Positions 46,367 to 54,964 of a stretch of 64,000 bases of DNA are shown piece after piece. How positions within the stretch are numbered: position 1 is the first letter of the stretch; every line of letters begins with the position of its first letter. This stretch comes from Falsiroseomonas stagni DSM 19981 (GTDB lineage: Bacteria > Pseudomonadota > Alphaproteobacteria > Acetobacterales > Acetobacteraceae), in NCBI RefSeq assembly GCF_900114315.1, contig NZ_FOSQ01000001.1, positions 1,199,718 to 1,263,717 of the forward strand. Direction: 5' to 3'. The position numbers were made by a program, and so were the translations under genes. The notes under the pieces were generated by a model, which was given only the letters and a program-made list of their open reading frames with translations, was not told where the DNA came from and searched no databases.

Positions 46367-48235
46367 ATGGCAAACACCAAGGACCAGACCCGGCAGGAGG
46401 AGTTCAAGCGCGCCACCGCCGGGGCGCTGCGCGCCATGGCGCAGGTGCCGGAAGTGCAGGTGGCCTACCAGCCCGGCCCCTCCGGCCTGGCCGGCAAGCG
46501 CGCCCGCCTGCCGCTGCCGACGCGCGCCTTGCCGCCCAGCGAGATGGCGAAACTCCGCGGTGCCGCGGATGCCATCGCGCTGAAGCTCCGCCACCACGAC
46601 GAAGGCGTCCACAACGCCCGCGTGCCGCAGCGGCGTGAGGCGCGGGAGGTCTTCGACGCGCTGGAGGATGTGCGCGTCGAGGTCATCGGCAGCCAGCACA
46701 TGGCCGGCGTCGCCGCCAACCTCCGCGCCCGCCTGTCGGAACAGTGCGAGGCCGAGGGCTACGACCGGATGACGCGGAAGGACCAGCTGCCGCTGCCCGC
46801 GGCGCTGGGCCTGCTCGCGCGCGAACGCCTCTCCGGCGAACCCGTCCCCCCCGCCGCCCGCCGGGTGCTCGACCTCTGGCGCGACTCCGTGGGCGAAAAG
46901 GGCGAATCCGCATTGGCGGAAATGGCCGCCGCCCAGGGCAACCAGGACGCCTTCGGCAGGGCCGCCCGCAAGCTGCTGGCGGCGCTGGACCTGGCGGAGG
47001 CCGAGGTCGAGGCCGAGGCCGAGCAGGATGAGGAAGAAGGGGAGGGCGGCGAGACCTCCTCCCAGCAGGATCAGTCCGGGGAGGGCGAGGCCCAGGCCCA
47101 GGACACGGAAAGCATGCTCGGCGCGCAGCCCGAGACCATGCAGGGCGACGCCGCCGAGGATGAGACTGAGGAGGGCGAGGAGGAAGGCGCCGCCGCCGAG
47201 GGCGATGACCGCCCGGGCGGCCCGCAGCAGCGGCGCGAGGTGCCGCAGGTGGACGACGCCTCCGTCTACCGCGCCTACAACCGCAGCTTCGACGAGGTGG
47301 TGGACGCCGACGACCTCTGCGATGCGGAGGAACTGGCCCGGCTGCGCCAGCAGCTCGACCAGCAGCTCTCCCACCTCCAGGGCGTCGTCTCCAAGCTCGC
47401 CAACCGCCTCCAGCGCCGGCTGATGGCGCAGCAGCAGCGCGCCTGGGAATTCGACCTCGAGGAAGGCATCCTCGACGTCTCCCGCCTGGCCCGCGTGGTC
47501 GTGAACCCGATGCTGTCGCTGTCCTACAAGCGGGAGCGCGAGGCCGATTTCCGCGACACGGTCGTGACGCTGCTGATCGATAATTCGGGGTCCATGCGCG
47601 GCCGGCCGATCACGGTCGCCGCCATGTGCTGCGACATCCTGGCCCGCACGCTGGAACGCTGCGCGGTGAAGACGGAAATCCTGGGTTTCACCACCCGCGC
47701 CTGGAAGGGCGGGCAGAGCCGCGAACGCTGGGTGCAGGAAGGCAAGCCGCGCAATCCGGGCCGCCTGAACGACCTCCGCCACGTCGTCTACAAGGCCGCC
47801 GATGCCCCCTGGCGCCGCGCGCGCAAGAATCTGGGCCTGATGCTGCGCGAGGGGCTGCTGAAGGAGAACATCGACGGCGAGGCGCTGGAATGGGCCTATA
47901 AGCGCCTGCTCCAGCGGTCCGAACACCGCCGCATCCTGATGGTGATCAGCGATGGCGCGCCGGTCGATGACAGCACGCTCTCCGTGAACCCCGGCAACTA
48001 CCTGGAACGCCATCTGCGCAAGGTGATCGGGGAGATCGAGGGGCGGGAGGCGGTGGAGCTGATCGCCATCGGCATCGGCCACGACGTCACCCGCTACTAC
48101 CGCCGCGCCGTCACCATCGTGGATGCCGAGGAACTGGGCGGCACCATGATGAAGAAGCTCGCCGAACTCTTCGATGAGGATGCGGCGATGGCCTGGCAGA
48201 GGGCCGCGGCGGAGCGGTCCCCGCTCGTCGCCTGA
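46367..48235 (+). CDS. cobT: Cobaltochelatase subunit CobT
   Basis: 622 residues. An N-terminal helical domain is followed by a long acidic linker (about residues 210-300, runs such as [15 protein letters not shown]). The C-terminal von Willebrand A domain has the MIDAS motif [13 protein letters not shown] and [13 protein letters not shown]. CobT forms a two-tiered ring with CobS that acts on CobN. ATG 46367 is preceded by GGAG at suitable distance; ATG 46349 is less well placed. It follows cobS after 61 bases. Confidence 0.94.
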   Translation: MANTKDQTRQEEFKRATAGALRAMAQVPEVQVAYQPGPSGLAGKRARLPLPTRALPPSEMAKLRGAADAIALKLRHHDEGVHNARVPQRREAREVFDALEDVRVEVIGSQHMAGVAANLRARLSEQCEAEGYDRMTRKDQLPLPAALGLLARERLSGEPVPPAARRVLDLWRDSVGEKGESALAEMAAAQGNQDAFGRAARKLLAALDLAEAEVEAEAEQDEEEGEGGETSSQQDQSGEGEAQAQDTESMLGAQPETMQGDAAEDETEEGEEEGAAAEGDDRPGGPQQRREVPQVDDASVYRAYNRSFDEVVDADDLCDAEELARLRQQLDQQLSHLQGVVSKLANRLQRRLMAQQQRAWEFDLEEGILDVSRLARVVVNPMLSLSYKREREADFRDTVVTLLIDNSGSMRGRPITVAAMCCDILARTLERCAVKTEILGFTTRAWKGGQSRERWVQEGKPRNPGRLNDLRHVVYKAADAPWRRARKNLGLMLREGLLKENIDGEALEWAYKRLLQRSEHRRILMVISDGAPVDDSTLSVNPGNYLERHLRKVIGEIEGREAVELIAIGIGHDVTRYYRRAVTIVDAEELGGTMMKKLAELFDEDAAMAWQRAAAERSPLVA

Positions 48236-48243
48236 TCCCCGGG

Positions 48244-49200
48244 ATGGCGACCCGCCGCGGGCTGCTTGCGCTCGCGGCGGCGATGCTCCCCGGCTGCATG
48301 CCGGGGGCGGAGGCCGGGGCGCTCAGCCGGACGCTGGACCTGCCGCCGCTGCCGCCGGGCGGGCCGATCCGCGTCCTGGGCGGGCTTGAGATCGACACGC
48401 GGGTGCTGGGCTTCGGCGGGCTGTCGGCGCTGCATCTGGCGGATGACCTGACCCTCACGGCGGTGTCGGATTTCGGCCGATTCGCGGAGATGCGGCTGGC
48501 GCTGGATGCGGGGCTGCGGCCGGTCTCGCTCAGCCTGCTGCGGGCCGGGCCGCTGCGCGATGGCGCCGGACAGCCGCTGGCGCGGGGCCATGCCGGCGAT
48601 TCCGAGTCGCTCGTTCGCCTGCCCGACGGCACCTGGCTGGTGGGGTTCGAGCGCTGGCACCGCATCCGCGCCTATCGCACCCTGTCATCGCCCGGCACCT
48701 ATGTGGAGGCACCGCCGCGGCTGGAGCTGGCGCCGGCCAATGCGGGGCTGGAATCGCTGGCGGTGCTGCCGGATGGAAGGCTGGTGGCGATCGCGGAGGA
48801 GTTTCCGCCGGGGCAGGACCCCACCGTCACGGCCGCCTGGATCGGCCGGCCCGGCGCCTGGCGCCCCATCGCCTATCGCCCCGGCGCGGGCCTGCTGCCA
48901 GTGGATGCGGCCGCGCTGCCGGATGGCGCGCTGCTGGTGCTGGAACGCAGCTTCTCGATCTTCGGGGGTTTTTCCGGCCGCCTGGTCCGGGTGCCGCCCG
49001 CCCAGCTTGCCGCCCCCGCCATCGGCGCGGTGCTGCAGGGGGAGGAATTGCTGCGCCTGTCCGCCCCCATCCCCAGCGACAATTACGAGGGGCTGGCGGT
49101 GCTGCGGCGGGAGGGCCGGACGCTGCTGGCCATCATCTCCGACGACAACGAGAACCGGTTGCAGCGGACCTTGCTGCTGGTCCTCGAACTGCCGGGCTGA
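48244..49200 (+). CDS. Exported esterase-like (phytase-family) protein
   Basis: 318 residues with a signal peptide (RRGLLALAAAMLPGCMPG) whose LPGC may be a lipobox, so it could be a lipoprotein. The beta-propeller-like repeats LSALHLADDLTLTAVSDFGRF, GDSESLVRLPDGTWLVGF, GLESLAVLPDGRLVAIAEE and NYEGLAVL match the esterase-like activity of phytase family. It is 8 bases after cobT and probably co-transcribed. Its stop abuts that of the convergent kinase-like gene. Confidence 0.8.
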   Translation: MATRRGLLALAAAMLPGCMPGAEAGALSRTLDLPPLPPGGPIRVLGGLEIDTRVLGFGGLSALHLADDLTLTAVSDFGRFAEMRLALDAGLRPVSLSLLRAGPLRDGAGQPLARGHAGDSESLVRLPDGTWLVGFERWHRIRAYRTLSSPGTYVEAPPRLELAPANAGLESLAVLPDGRLVAIAEEFPPGQDPTVTAAWIGRPGAWRPIAYRPGAGLLPVDAAALPDGALLVLERSFSIFGGFSGRLVRVPPAQLAAPAIGAVLQGEELLRLSAPIPSDNYEGLAVLRREGRTLLAIISDDNENRLQRTLLLVLELPG

Positions 49201-49986
49201 TCAGGCGACTTCCATCAGCCTTTCGCGGGGCAGGGTGAGCCAGGCGCGGGCACCGATGCCGGGCGCGCTTTCCAGGCGGATGTCGCCGCCATGGGCCGCG
49301 GCCAGGGACCGCGCGAGGGTCAGGCCTAGGTCGAGTCCCCGCGTGCCGGCGACGGGGCTGGCCGCATCCATCACCAGGTCATGGGCCGGCAGGCCATCGC
49401 CCTCATCCTCGACGACGATGGCGACGGTTTCCGCCCCCAGCACATGGCGCAGGGCCACCACGTCGCCGTCGCGGGAATGGCGCGCGGCCCGGCGCAGCAG
49501 GGCGGCCAGCGCGCCTTCCAGCGCGCGGCGATCGGCCTTCACGGTCAGGCTGCGCAGGCCGGGATCGACCTGCCAGTGGCGACGGCCCGGCCGGATCTGC
49601 GCGGCCACGGCGGCGATGGCGGCATCCACCACGGGGCCGAGCAGGGCCGGTGCCTCATGCAGCGTGCGGGGGGAGGGTTCGGTGGCGAAGTCGGCCAGGT
49701 CATCGGCCAGCCGCAGCAATTGCTGGGCAACGCCTTCGAGTGGCGTCTCCTCCCCGTCCCGGCGCGGGCCGGGCACCATCTGGGCCGCCTGGGCCATCAG
49801 CGCCAGGCCGGGCCCGCGCAGTTCCTGCGCGGCGAGGGAGAGGCACCGACCCCGCGCGGCCGCCAGCCGTTCGGAAGCCGCGACGCGGTTGCGCGCGTCG
49901 ATCAGGATCGATCGCATCCAAAGCGCCACGGCAAGGGCCGCGGCCGCCGGCAGGACGGCGATCAGAAGGAGGGACTCGGGCGTCAT
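49201..49986 (-). CDS. Histidine-kinase-like protein lacking the phospho-accepting His
   Basis: 261 residues. An N-terminal membrane helix (LLLIAVLPAAAALAVALWM) is followed by a dimerisation-type segment in which the H-box reads SLAAQELRGPG: Gln54 stands where the phosphorylated His should be. The ATP-binding domain keeps G1 (VEDEGDGLPAHD) and G2 (LDLGLTLARSLAAAHGG), but the N-box asparagine is replaced (LAALLRRAARHS). It has no sensor domain. It may be a pseudokinase regulating another two-component system, comparable in logic to DivL. No response regulator gene lies nearby. Confidence 0.75.
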   Translation of the reverse strand: MTPESLLLIAVLPAAAALAVALWMRSILIDARNRVAASERLAAARGRCLSLAAQELRGPGLALMAQAAQMVPGPRRDGEETPLEGVAQQLLRLADDLADFATEPSPRTLHEAPALLGPVVDAAIAAVAAQIRPGRRHWQVDPGLRSLTVKADRRALEGALAALLRRAARHSRDGDVVALRHVLGAETVAIVVEDEGDGLPAHDLVMDAASPVAGTRGLDLGLTLARSLAAAHGGDIRLESAPGIGARAWLTLPRERLMEVA

Positions 49987-50118
49987 CGGCGCGACAGTGG
50001 AACCGATTTGGTTTCCGAACGGTAAACGTCGGAGCCTTAATGCCGGTCCATGTCATGTAAAAACGTCAAACTGAGTTGACGCTTTCGTGAGGAGCCCGCT
50101 GTCGGGCGGGAAGAGCGG

Positions 50119-50178
50119 GTGTCCGGGACCGTCAAGGCAACCGGACACGCCGTGAACGGCGCGGCGTGATGCCGCGCC
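50119..50178 (-). terminator. Two hairpins downstream of rpmB
   Basis: A perfect 8-base stem with a 5-base loop (50158-50165 / 50171-50178) lies 10 bases past the rpmB stop. A second perfect 8-base stem with a 14-base loop is at 50119-50126 / 50141-50148. Neither has a T-run, so termination is likely but not certain. Confidence 0.55.
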
Positions 50179-50187
50179 ATACCGTCG

Positions 50188-50487
50188 TCAGGCGGCGACG
50201 GCCTTCTTCGCCTGGGCACGCGCCAGGCGGCGCTTCAGCACCTGCGCCTCGACCGGCAGGTCGCGGTTCGGGGTGTTGAGCAGGAAGGCGTCGAAGCCGC
50301 CATTGTGCTCCACCGTCCGGATACCGTTGACGGACAGGCGCATGCGCACCGGCGTGCCAAGGATATCGGAGAAGAACGACGTTTCCTGCAGGTTCGGCAG
50401 GAAGCGGCGACGGGTCTTGTTGTTGGCGTGGCTGACGTTGTTACCCGTCAGCACGCCCTTGCCGGTGATTCCGCAGCGGCGGGCCAT
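50188..50487 (-). CDS. rpmB: 50S ribosomal protein L28
   Basis: 99 residues starting [20 protein letters not shown], the canonical L28 N-terminus with the Cys and GKGVLTGN pattern. [19 protein letters not shown] and [16 protein letters not shown] follow. It is a component of the large ribosomal subunit. ATG 50487 was chosen against a longer frame upstream, which is non-coding in character. It has an alanine/lysine-rich C-terminal tail. Confidence 0.96.
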   Translation of the reverse strand: MARRCGITGKGVLTGNNVSHANNKTRRRFLPNLQETSFFSDILGTPVRMRLSVNGIRTVEHNGGFDAFLLNTPNRDLPVEAQVLKRRLARAQAKKAVAA

Positions 50488-50636
50488 GACATGTATCCCG
50501 AGAAAGCGCGCGCACGGGGGCCTGGGACGGAGTGGCCAGGCTGCCGCACGCGGAGTGGTCCGGAGAGGGGGCCATATCGCGGATCGCCCCCGCGGCGTCA
50601 AGCCTTGGCGCGGCGATCGCGCCAGAGATTGGCGCG

Positions 50637-50909
50637 CTAAAGGTTGGCAGCGTGCGGAGGCTCGCCGGCCGCGCGGCGCATCTCCGCCAGCTCACCGGCC
50701 TCGACGGAGGACAGCGCGCTGCGCAGCACGCCCGCCACCGCGCGGTCATCCATGCTGCGCGACAGCATGCCGAGCGCGCCGCCCAGCAGGGCGGAGGCGA
50801 TGGAGATCGGCGCGATGCCCTGCTCGATCATGTATTCGATGGCCTTGTCGACCACCGAACCGGCGTGGCTGAGGTCTTCCGGGGCCACGCCCTGGGGGTC
50901 GAACTGCAT
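50637..50909 (-). CDS. Small helical protein of unknown function
   Basis: 90 residues starting [20 protein letters not shown]. The helical pattern includes [20 protein letters not shown] and [19 protein letters not shown]. Moderately amphipathic, with no signal peptide. Host-like codon use and a position between the Atm1 and rpmB genes on the same strand support a real gene. No family was recognised. Confidence 0.6.
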   Translation of the reverse strand: MQFDPQGVAPEDLSHAGSVVDKAIEYMIEQGIAPISIASALLGGALGMLSRSMDDRAVAGVLRSALSSVEAGELAEMRRAAGEPPHAANL

Positions 50910-50986
50910 GCGGCGTCTTCCTTGAATGATCTGCGACATAGGCAGCGACTCGCCCCGAGGGAAGCCCCGGGGCGGCCGAAGATGGC

Positions 50987-52849
50987 TCAGGCGGGCGCCG
51001 CCAGCGCCGCCGAGGTGTCCTCCGCGGCAGCCTGGGCGGCCGCCGCCGCTTCCGCGGCGGCCACCGCCTCCGACTGCCGGCGCCACATGGCGGCGTAGAG
51101 GCCATCGGCGGCGATCAGCTGGCCGTGGGAGCCACGCTCCGCCACCTGACCGTCCTGCAGCACCAGGATCTCATCCGCATCCACCACGGTGGAGAGGCGG
51201 TGCGCGATCACCAGGGTGGTCCGGCCGCGGGCGGCATCGCGGAGCGCGGCCTGGATGTCCTGCTCCGTCCGCGTATCCAGCGCGCTGGTGGCCTCGTCCA
51301 GGATCAGCAGGCGCGGGTTCTTCAGCAGGGTGCGGGCGATGGCGACGCGCTGCTTCTCCCCGCCCGAGAGCTTGAGGCCCCGCTCCCCCACCTTGGTGTC
51401 GTAGCCATCCGGCAGGCGGAGCACGAAATCATGCACCTGCGCCAGGCGGGCGGCATTCTCCACCTCCTCCTGGCTGGCACTCGGCCGGCCATAGGCGATG
51501 TTGTAGCGGATGGTGTCGTTGAACAGCACCGTGTCCTGCGGCACCACGCCGATGGCGGCGCGGACGCTGTCCTGCGTCACGTCCCGCACATCCTGCCCAT
51601 CGATCATCACGCGGCCGCCTGACGTGTCGTAGAAGCGGAACAGCAGCCGGCTGATGGTGGATTTGCCGGCGCCGGTCGGGCCGACGATGGCCAGCGTCCG
51701 GCCAGGGGGCACGGTGAAGCTGACGCCCTTCAGGATGGTGCGGTCCGGGCGGTAGCCGAAGCGCACATCCTCGAACCGGATCTCCCCCTGCGTGACGGCC
51801 AGCGCCGGCGCGCCGGGCTTGTCGGCGACCTCCCGCTCCTCCCGCATCAGGCGGAACATGGCTTCCATGTCCGTCAGCCCCTGCTTGATCTCGCGATAGG
51901 CGAAACCGAGGATGTTCAGCGGCTGGAACAGCTGGATCATATAGGTGTTGACCAGCACGAAGTCGCCGACGCTCATCCCCCCATTCGCCACGCGCCCCGC
52001 CGCCATCAGCATGACGATGGTCAGGCCGAGGCCGATGATGGCCTGCTGGCCGAAATTGAGGCCGTTCAGGCTGACCTCGGACCGGACATAGGCCTTCTCG
52101 TAGCGCTCCAGGCTGCCGTCGTAGCGGCGGGCCTCGTGCGCCTCGTTGCCGAAATACTTGACCGTCTCGTAGTTCAGCAGGCTGTCGATGGCGCGCGTAT
52201 TGGCCTCGGTATCCGTCTCGTTCATCGCGCGGCGGAAGCGCAGCCGCCATTCCGTGAAGAGCAGCGTGTAGGCGATGTAGACGCCGACGGTGCCGAGGAT
52301 GACGACGGTGAAGGTCACGTCGAACATCCCCCACAGGATCAGGGAGACCAGCAGGATCTCGAAGATCGTGGGAATGATGTTGAACAGCAGGAAGTCGAGG
52401 ACGAAGGTCATGCCCCGCGTGCCGCGTTCCAGCACGCGGGACAGGCCGCCGGTCTGGCGATCGAGGTGGAAGCGCAGCGACAGCGCGTGCAGATGCTGGA
52501 AGACCTGTAGCGCGATGCGCCGCGTGGCGCGGCCCTGCACGCGGGCGAAGATGGCGTCCCGCAATTCATTGAAGCCGCTGCTGGTGATGCGCATCAGCCC
52601 GTAGCCAAGGACGAGCGCGATCGGCACCGCCGCGATCGCCCCCGCACCCCCGGCTTGCGGGGCGAGTGCATCCACGGCGCGGGCGAAGGCGATGGGCACC
52701 AGCACATTTGCGGCCTTGGCGAAGACCAGCAGCGCCAGGCTGATGACGACGCGCGCGCGCAGCCCGGGCTCGCCCGGCGGCCAGAGATAGGGGGCCATGT
52801 TCATCAGCGTGCGCAGATGGCTGCGCTCACCGGGGATATTCATCTGCAC
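50987..52849 (-). CDS. Atm1/HMT1-type ABC exporter (fused permease-ATPase)
   Basis: 620 residues. An N-terminal six-helix exporter domain (about residues 30-340) is followed by an ATP-binding domain with Walker A VGPTGAGKSTIS, LSGGEKQRVAIA and LLILDEATSALD. The Atm1-type features NYETVKYFGNEAHEARRYD and FNIIPTIFEILLVSLIL are clear. Alphaproteobacterial Atm1 exports glutathione persulfide or metal-glutathione conjugates. It is divergent from the Nudix gene, about 105 bases away. Confidence 0.9.
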   Translation of the reverse strand: MQMNIPGERSHLRTLMNMAPYLWPPGEPGLRARVVISLALLVFAKAANVLVPIAFARAVDALAPQAGGAGAIAAVPIALVLGYGLMRITSSGFNELRDAIFARVQGRATRRIALQVFQHLHALSLRFHLDRQTGGLSRVLERGTRGMTFVLDFLLFNIIPTIFEILLVSLILWGMFDVTFTVVILGTVGVYIAYTLLFTEWRLRFRRAMNETDTEANTRAIDSLLNYETVKYFGNEAHEARRYDGSLERYEKAYVRSEVSLNGLNFGQQAIIGLGLTIVMLMAAGRVANGGMSVGDFVLVNTYMIQLFQPLNILGFAYREIKQGLTDMEAMFRLMREEREVADKPGAPALAVTQGEIRFEDVRFGYRPDRTILKGVSFTVPPGRTLAIVGPTGAGKSTISRLLFRFYDTSGGRVMIDGQDVRDVTQDSVRAAIGVVPQDTVLFNDTIRYNIAYGRPSASQEEVENAARLAQVHDFVLRLPDGYDTKVGERGLKLSGGEKQRVAIARTLLKNPRLLILDEATSALDTRTEQDIQAALRDAARGRTTLVIAHRLSTVVDADEILVLQDGQVAERGSHGQLIAADGLYAAMWRRQSEAVAAAEAAAAAQAAAEDTSAALAAPA

Positions 52850-52955
52850 TCAAGGGCTCCGGAGGCGCGTTCCTTTCATAAGTGGGGCGTGACGCAGGTC
52901 GCGCAAACCGGCAAGTGGTCTTCCGTGCCATGCGCTGCGCGCGCTACTGGGAGGG

Positions 52956-53819
52956 ATGGACGCGCTCGCCCCCTATGAGCGGCACATCGCCGCCTGCAAC
53001 AACATCGCCTCCCCCTCCCACCTCATCCGCTTCCGGATCGGGGAGGAACAGGTGGGGTGGCTCGGCGCCGAACTCGCCAGGGCGCTGGCCTTCTATCCCC
53101 GGGAGTTCCACTTCGACGATCGCGGCGTGGCGCTGGCCGGGCGGCTGCGCGCGCCGGGGGCGCGGAGCGAGGCGCTGGCGACGGCGGTGAAGGGCCTGGC
53201 CGGCCGCGGGCACCTGACCATCCGGCAGGAGGCCTTCGACGTTCGGGCCACGCCCGATGGCCCGGCGCTGGCGACGATCGACCGCGGCGCGCTGCCGGCC
53301 TTCGGGATCATGTCCCAGGGCGTGCATGTGAACGGCTTCGTCCGCCGGGCGAACGGGCTGCACCTCTGGGTGGGGTGGCGATCCCGCGTCAAGCCGGTGG
53401 CGCCGGGGCAGATGGACAATGTGGTGGCGGGTGGCATCCCGGCCGGCCTCTCCCCCGCGGAATGCCTGGTGAAGGAGGCGGCCGAGGAAGCCTCCATCCC
53501 GCCGGAACTGGCGGGGCAGGCGGTCTTCGCGGGCCGCGTCTCCTACATCATGGCGACACCAGAAGGGCTGCGCCGGGACGTGCTGCATTGCTACGACCTG
53601 GAACTCCCCGACGGCTTCACCCCCACGCCGCATGATGACGAGGTGGAGCGCTTCGAACTGCTGCCGGTGGAGGCGGTGGCCCGCGCGGTGCGGGAGACGG
53701 ACCGGGTGAAGTTCAACGTGAACCTGGTGCTGATCGACTTCTTCCTGCGCCACGGCCTGATCGACCCCGGCGCGCCGGGCGCGGAGGCGCTGCGCGCCGG
53801 GCTCGATCAGGTCGCCTGA
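52956..53819 (+). CDS. Nudix hydrolase with DUF4743 N-domain (thiamine pyrophosphokinase-related)
   Basis: 287 residues. The N-terminal DUF4743 region (YERHIAACNNIASPSHLIRF) precedes a Nudix fold. The Nudix box GGIPAGLSPAECLVKEAAEE is recognisable, with KEAAEE in place of REUxEE. Related fungal and plant proteins hydrolyse damaged thiamine diphosphate forms. Metabolite repair is therefore the likely role. The C-terminal 13 bases overlap the convergent Rrf2-type gene. Confidence 0.85.
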   Translation: MDALAPYERHIAACNNIASPSHLIRFRIGEEQVGWLGAELARALAFYPREFHFDDRGVALAGRLRAPGARSEALATAVKGLAGRGHLTIRQEAFDVRATPDGPALATIDRGALPAFGIMSQGVHVNGFVRRANGLHLWVGWRSRVKPVAPGQMDNVVAGGIPAGLSPAECLVKEAAEEASIPPELAGQAVFAGRVSYIMATPEGLRRDVLHCYDLELPDGFTPTPHDDEVERFELLPVEAVARAVRETDRVKFNVNLVLIDFFLRHGLIDPGAPGAEALRAGLDQVA

Positions 53820-54232
53820 GCGGCCGCCAGCTGCCGGCACAGATCAGCGACCGTCACGCCGGCCAGGCGCGATTCCAGCGCCGCCTCCGCGGCATCGAAG
53901 ACCTCCCGCAGCAAGGCGGGCGCGCCGCGGCCGATGGCATCGCCGTTGTTGGGGGCGCGATGGATCGGCAGTAGCGGCAGGCCGTTGCGGCGCATGGCCT
54001 GCCAGATCTCGGCCAGCGTGATCTCCGCCGCCGGCCGGGCGAGTTCCGCACCGCCCGGGCCGCGGCGGATGCGGATCAGCCCGGCGCGGGCCAGCTGACC
54101 CGCCAGCCGCCGGATGACGACGGGGTTGGTGCCCACGCTGTCGGCCAGGCGGCCGCTGGTGGCCTGCCCGCCGGGTTCCGTGGCGAGGAGGAGAAGGATG
54201 TGGATGGCGACGGCAAACCGTGTTGCGACCAT
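53807..54232 (-). CDS. Rrf2-family transcription regulator without Fe-S cysteines
   Basis: 141 residues with a winged helix typical of Rrf2: FAVAIHILLLLATEPG, then SGRLADSVGTNPVVIRRLAG and IRIRRGPGGAELARPA. The three cysteines that hold the Fe-S cluster in IscR/NsrR are absent; only a single Cys near the C-terminus remains. It resembles the YwnA-type cluster-free branch. It is divergent from mmcB, with 84 bases between them, and may regulate that gene or itself. Confidence 0.85.
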   Translation of the reverse strand: MVATRFAVAIHILLLLATEPGGQATSGRLADSVGTNPVVIRRLAGQLARAGLIRIRRGPGGAELARPAAEITLAEIWQAMRRNGLPLLPIHRAPNNGDAIGRGAPALLREVFDAAEAALESRLAGVTVADLCRQLAAAQAT

Positions 54233-54316
54233 GACTGTAACACGCGCCGCGGCCTTGCCGGTTCCTCACGCTGCCGACGGATTGACTGTTGCGTGAACGA
54301 AGCCCGAACATGAGGC

Positions 54317-54790
54317 ATGTCCGCCGCCATCACCACGCCTGAGCGCACCGTCGCCGTCTGCCGTGCCGCCAGCCTGTTCTGTGGCCTCCGCGGCTGGGCG
54401 CCGGTGCGGGAGATGCCGCTGCCGAATGGGCGGCGGGCCGATATCCTGGCGCTGCTGCCCGATGGCCGCTTCGCGGTGGTGGAGGTGAAGTCCTGCGCGC
54501 GGGATTTCCTCAGTGACGCCAAATGGCCGGAATACCGGGATTTCTGCGACCTGCTCTACTTCGCCGTGGACCTCGACTTCCCCATCGAATTGCTGCCGCC
54601 GGATGCCGGGCTGCTGGTGGTGGAGGGGCGGGAGGCCGCGCTGGTGCGGGAGGCGTCTTCCCATCCCCTGGCCCCGGCGCGACGCCGCGCCCTGCTGCAT
54701 CGCTATGCCGTGACGGCGGCGGGGCGGCTGGCGGCCTTGCAGGACCCGGCGGGGCTGGCGGAGATGCGGGCGGCGCTGCGGGTGGAGTGA
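54317..54790 (+). CDS. mmcB: MmcB family DNA repair protein
   Basis: 157 residues. The PD-(D/E)xK-type core is visible as RRADILALLPDGRFAVVEVK (Asp...Glu-x-Lys), followed by DAKWPEYRDFCDLLYFAVD. Caulobacter MmcB is damage-induced and acts with translesion polymerase ImuB; function here is by family. ATG 54317 is 84 bases from the divergent Rrf2 gene. The C-terminal part is alanine/leucine-rich. Confidence 0.85.
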   Translation: MSAAITTPERTVAVCRAASLFCGLRGWAPVREMPLPNGRRADILALLPDGRFAVVEVKSCARDFLSDAKWPEYRDFCDLLYFAVDLDFPIELLPPDAGLLVVEGREAALVREASSHPLAPARRRALLHRYAVTAAGRLAALQDPAGLAEMRAALRVE

Positions 54791-54964
54791 TGCCGTGGCA
54801 TTTTAGCCACTAACCCGTTTAAGCCGATTAGCCGATTTATGCGCATTTAGTCGCGTTTTTCGGGGGGCGGTGGGTGACGGCGCCCGGCCCCGGGCATGGA
54901 TCACCCCCGTGGCGACGGGATCATAGCAGGAACATCGGCGGGAAAGCCAGTGGAACCCGCGGCC

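Noticed and set aside
54800-54850. AGCCGATT-type short repeats resembling TAATCGGCT near 11711
   Set aside because: Only about nine shared bases between the two sites; too short to call a repeat or attachment site.
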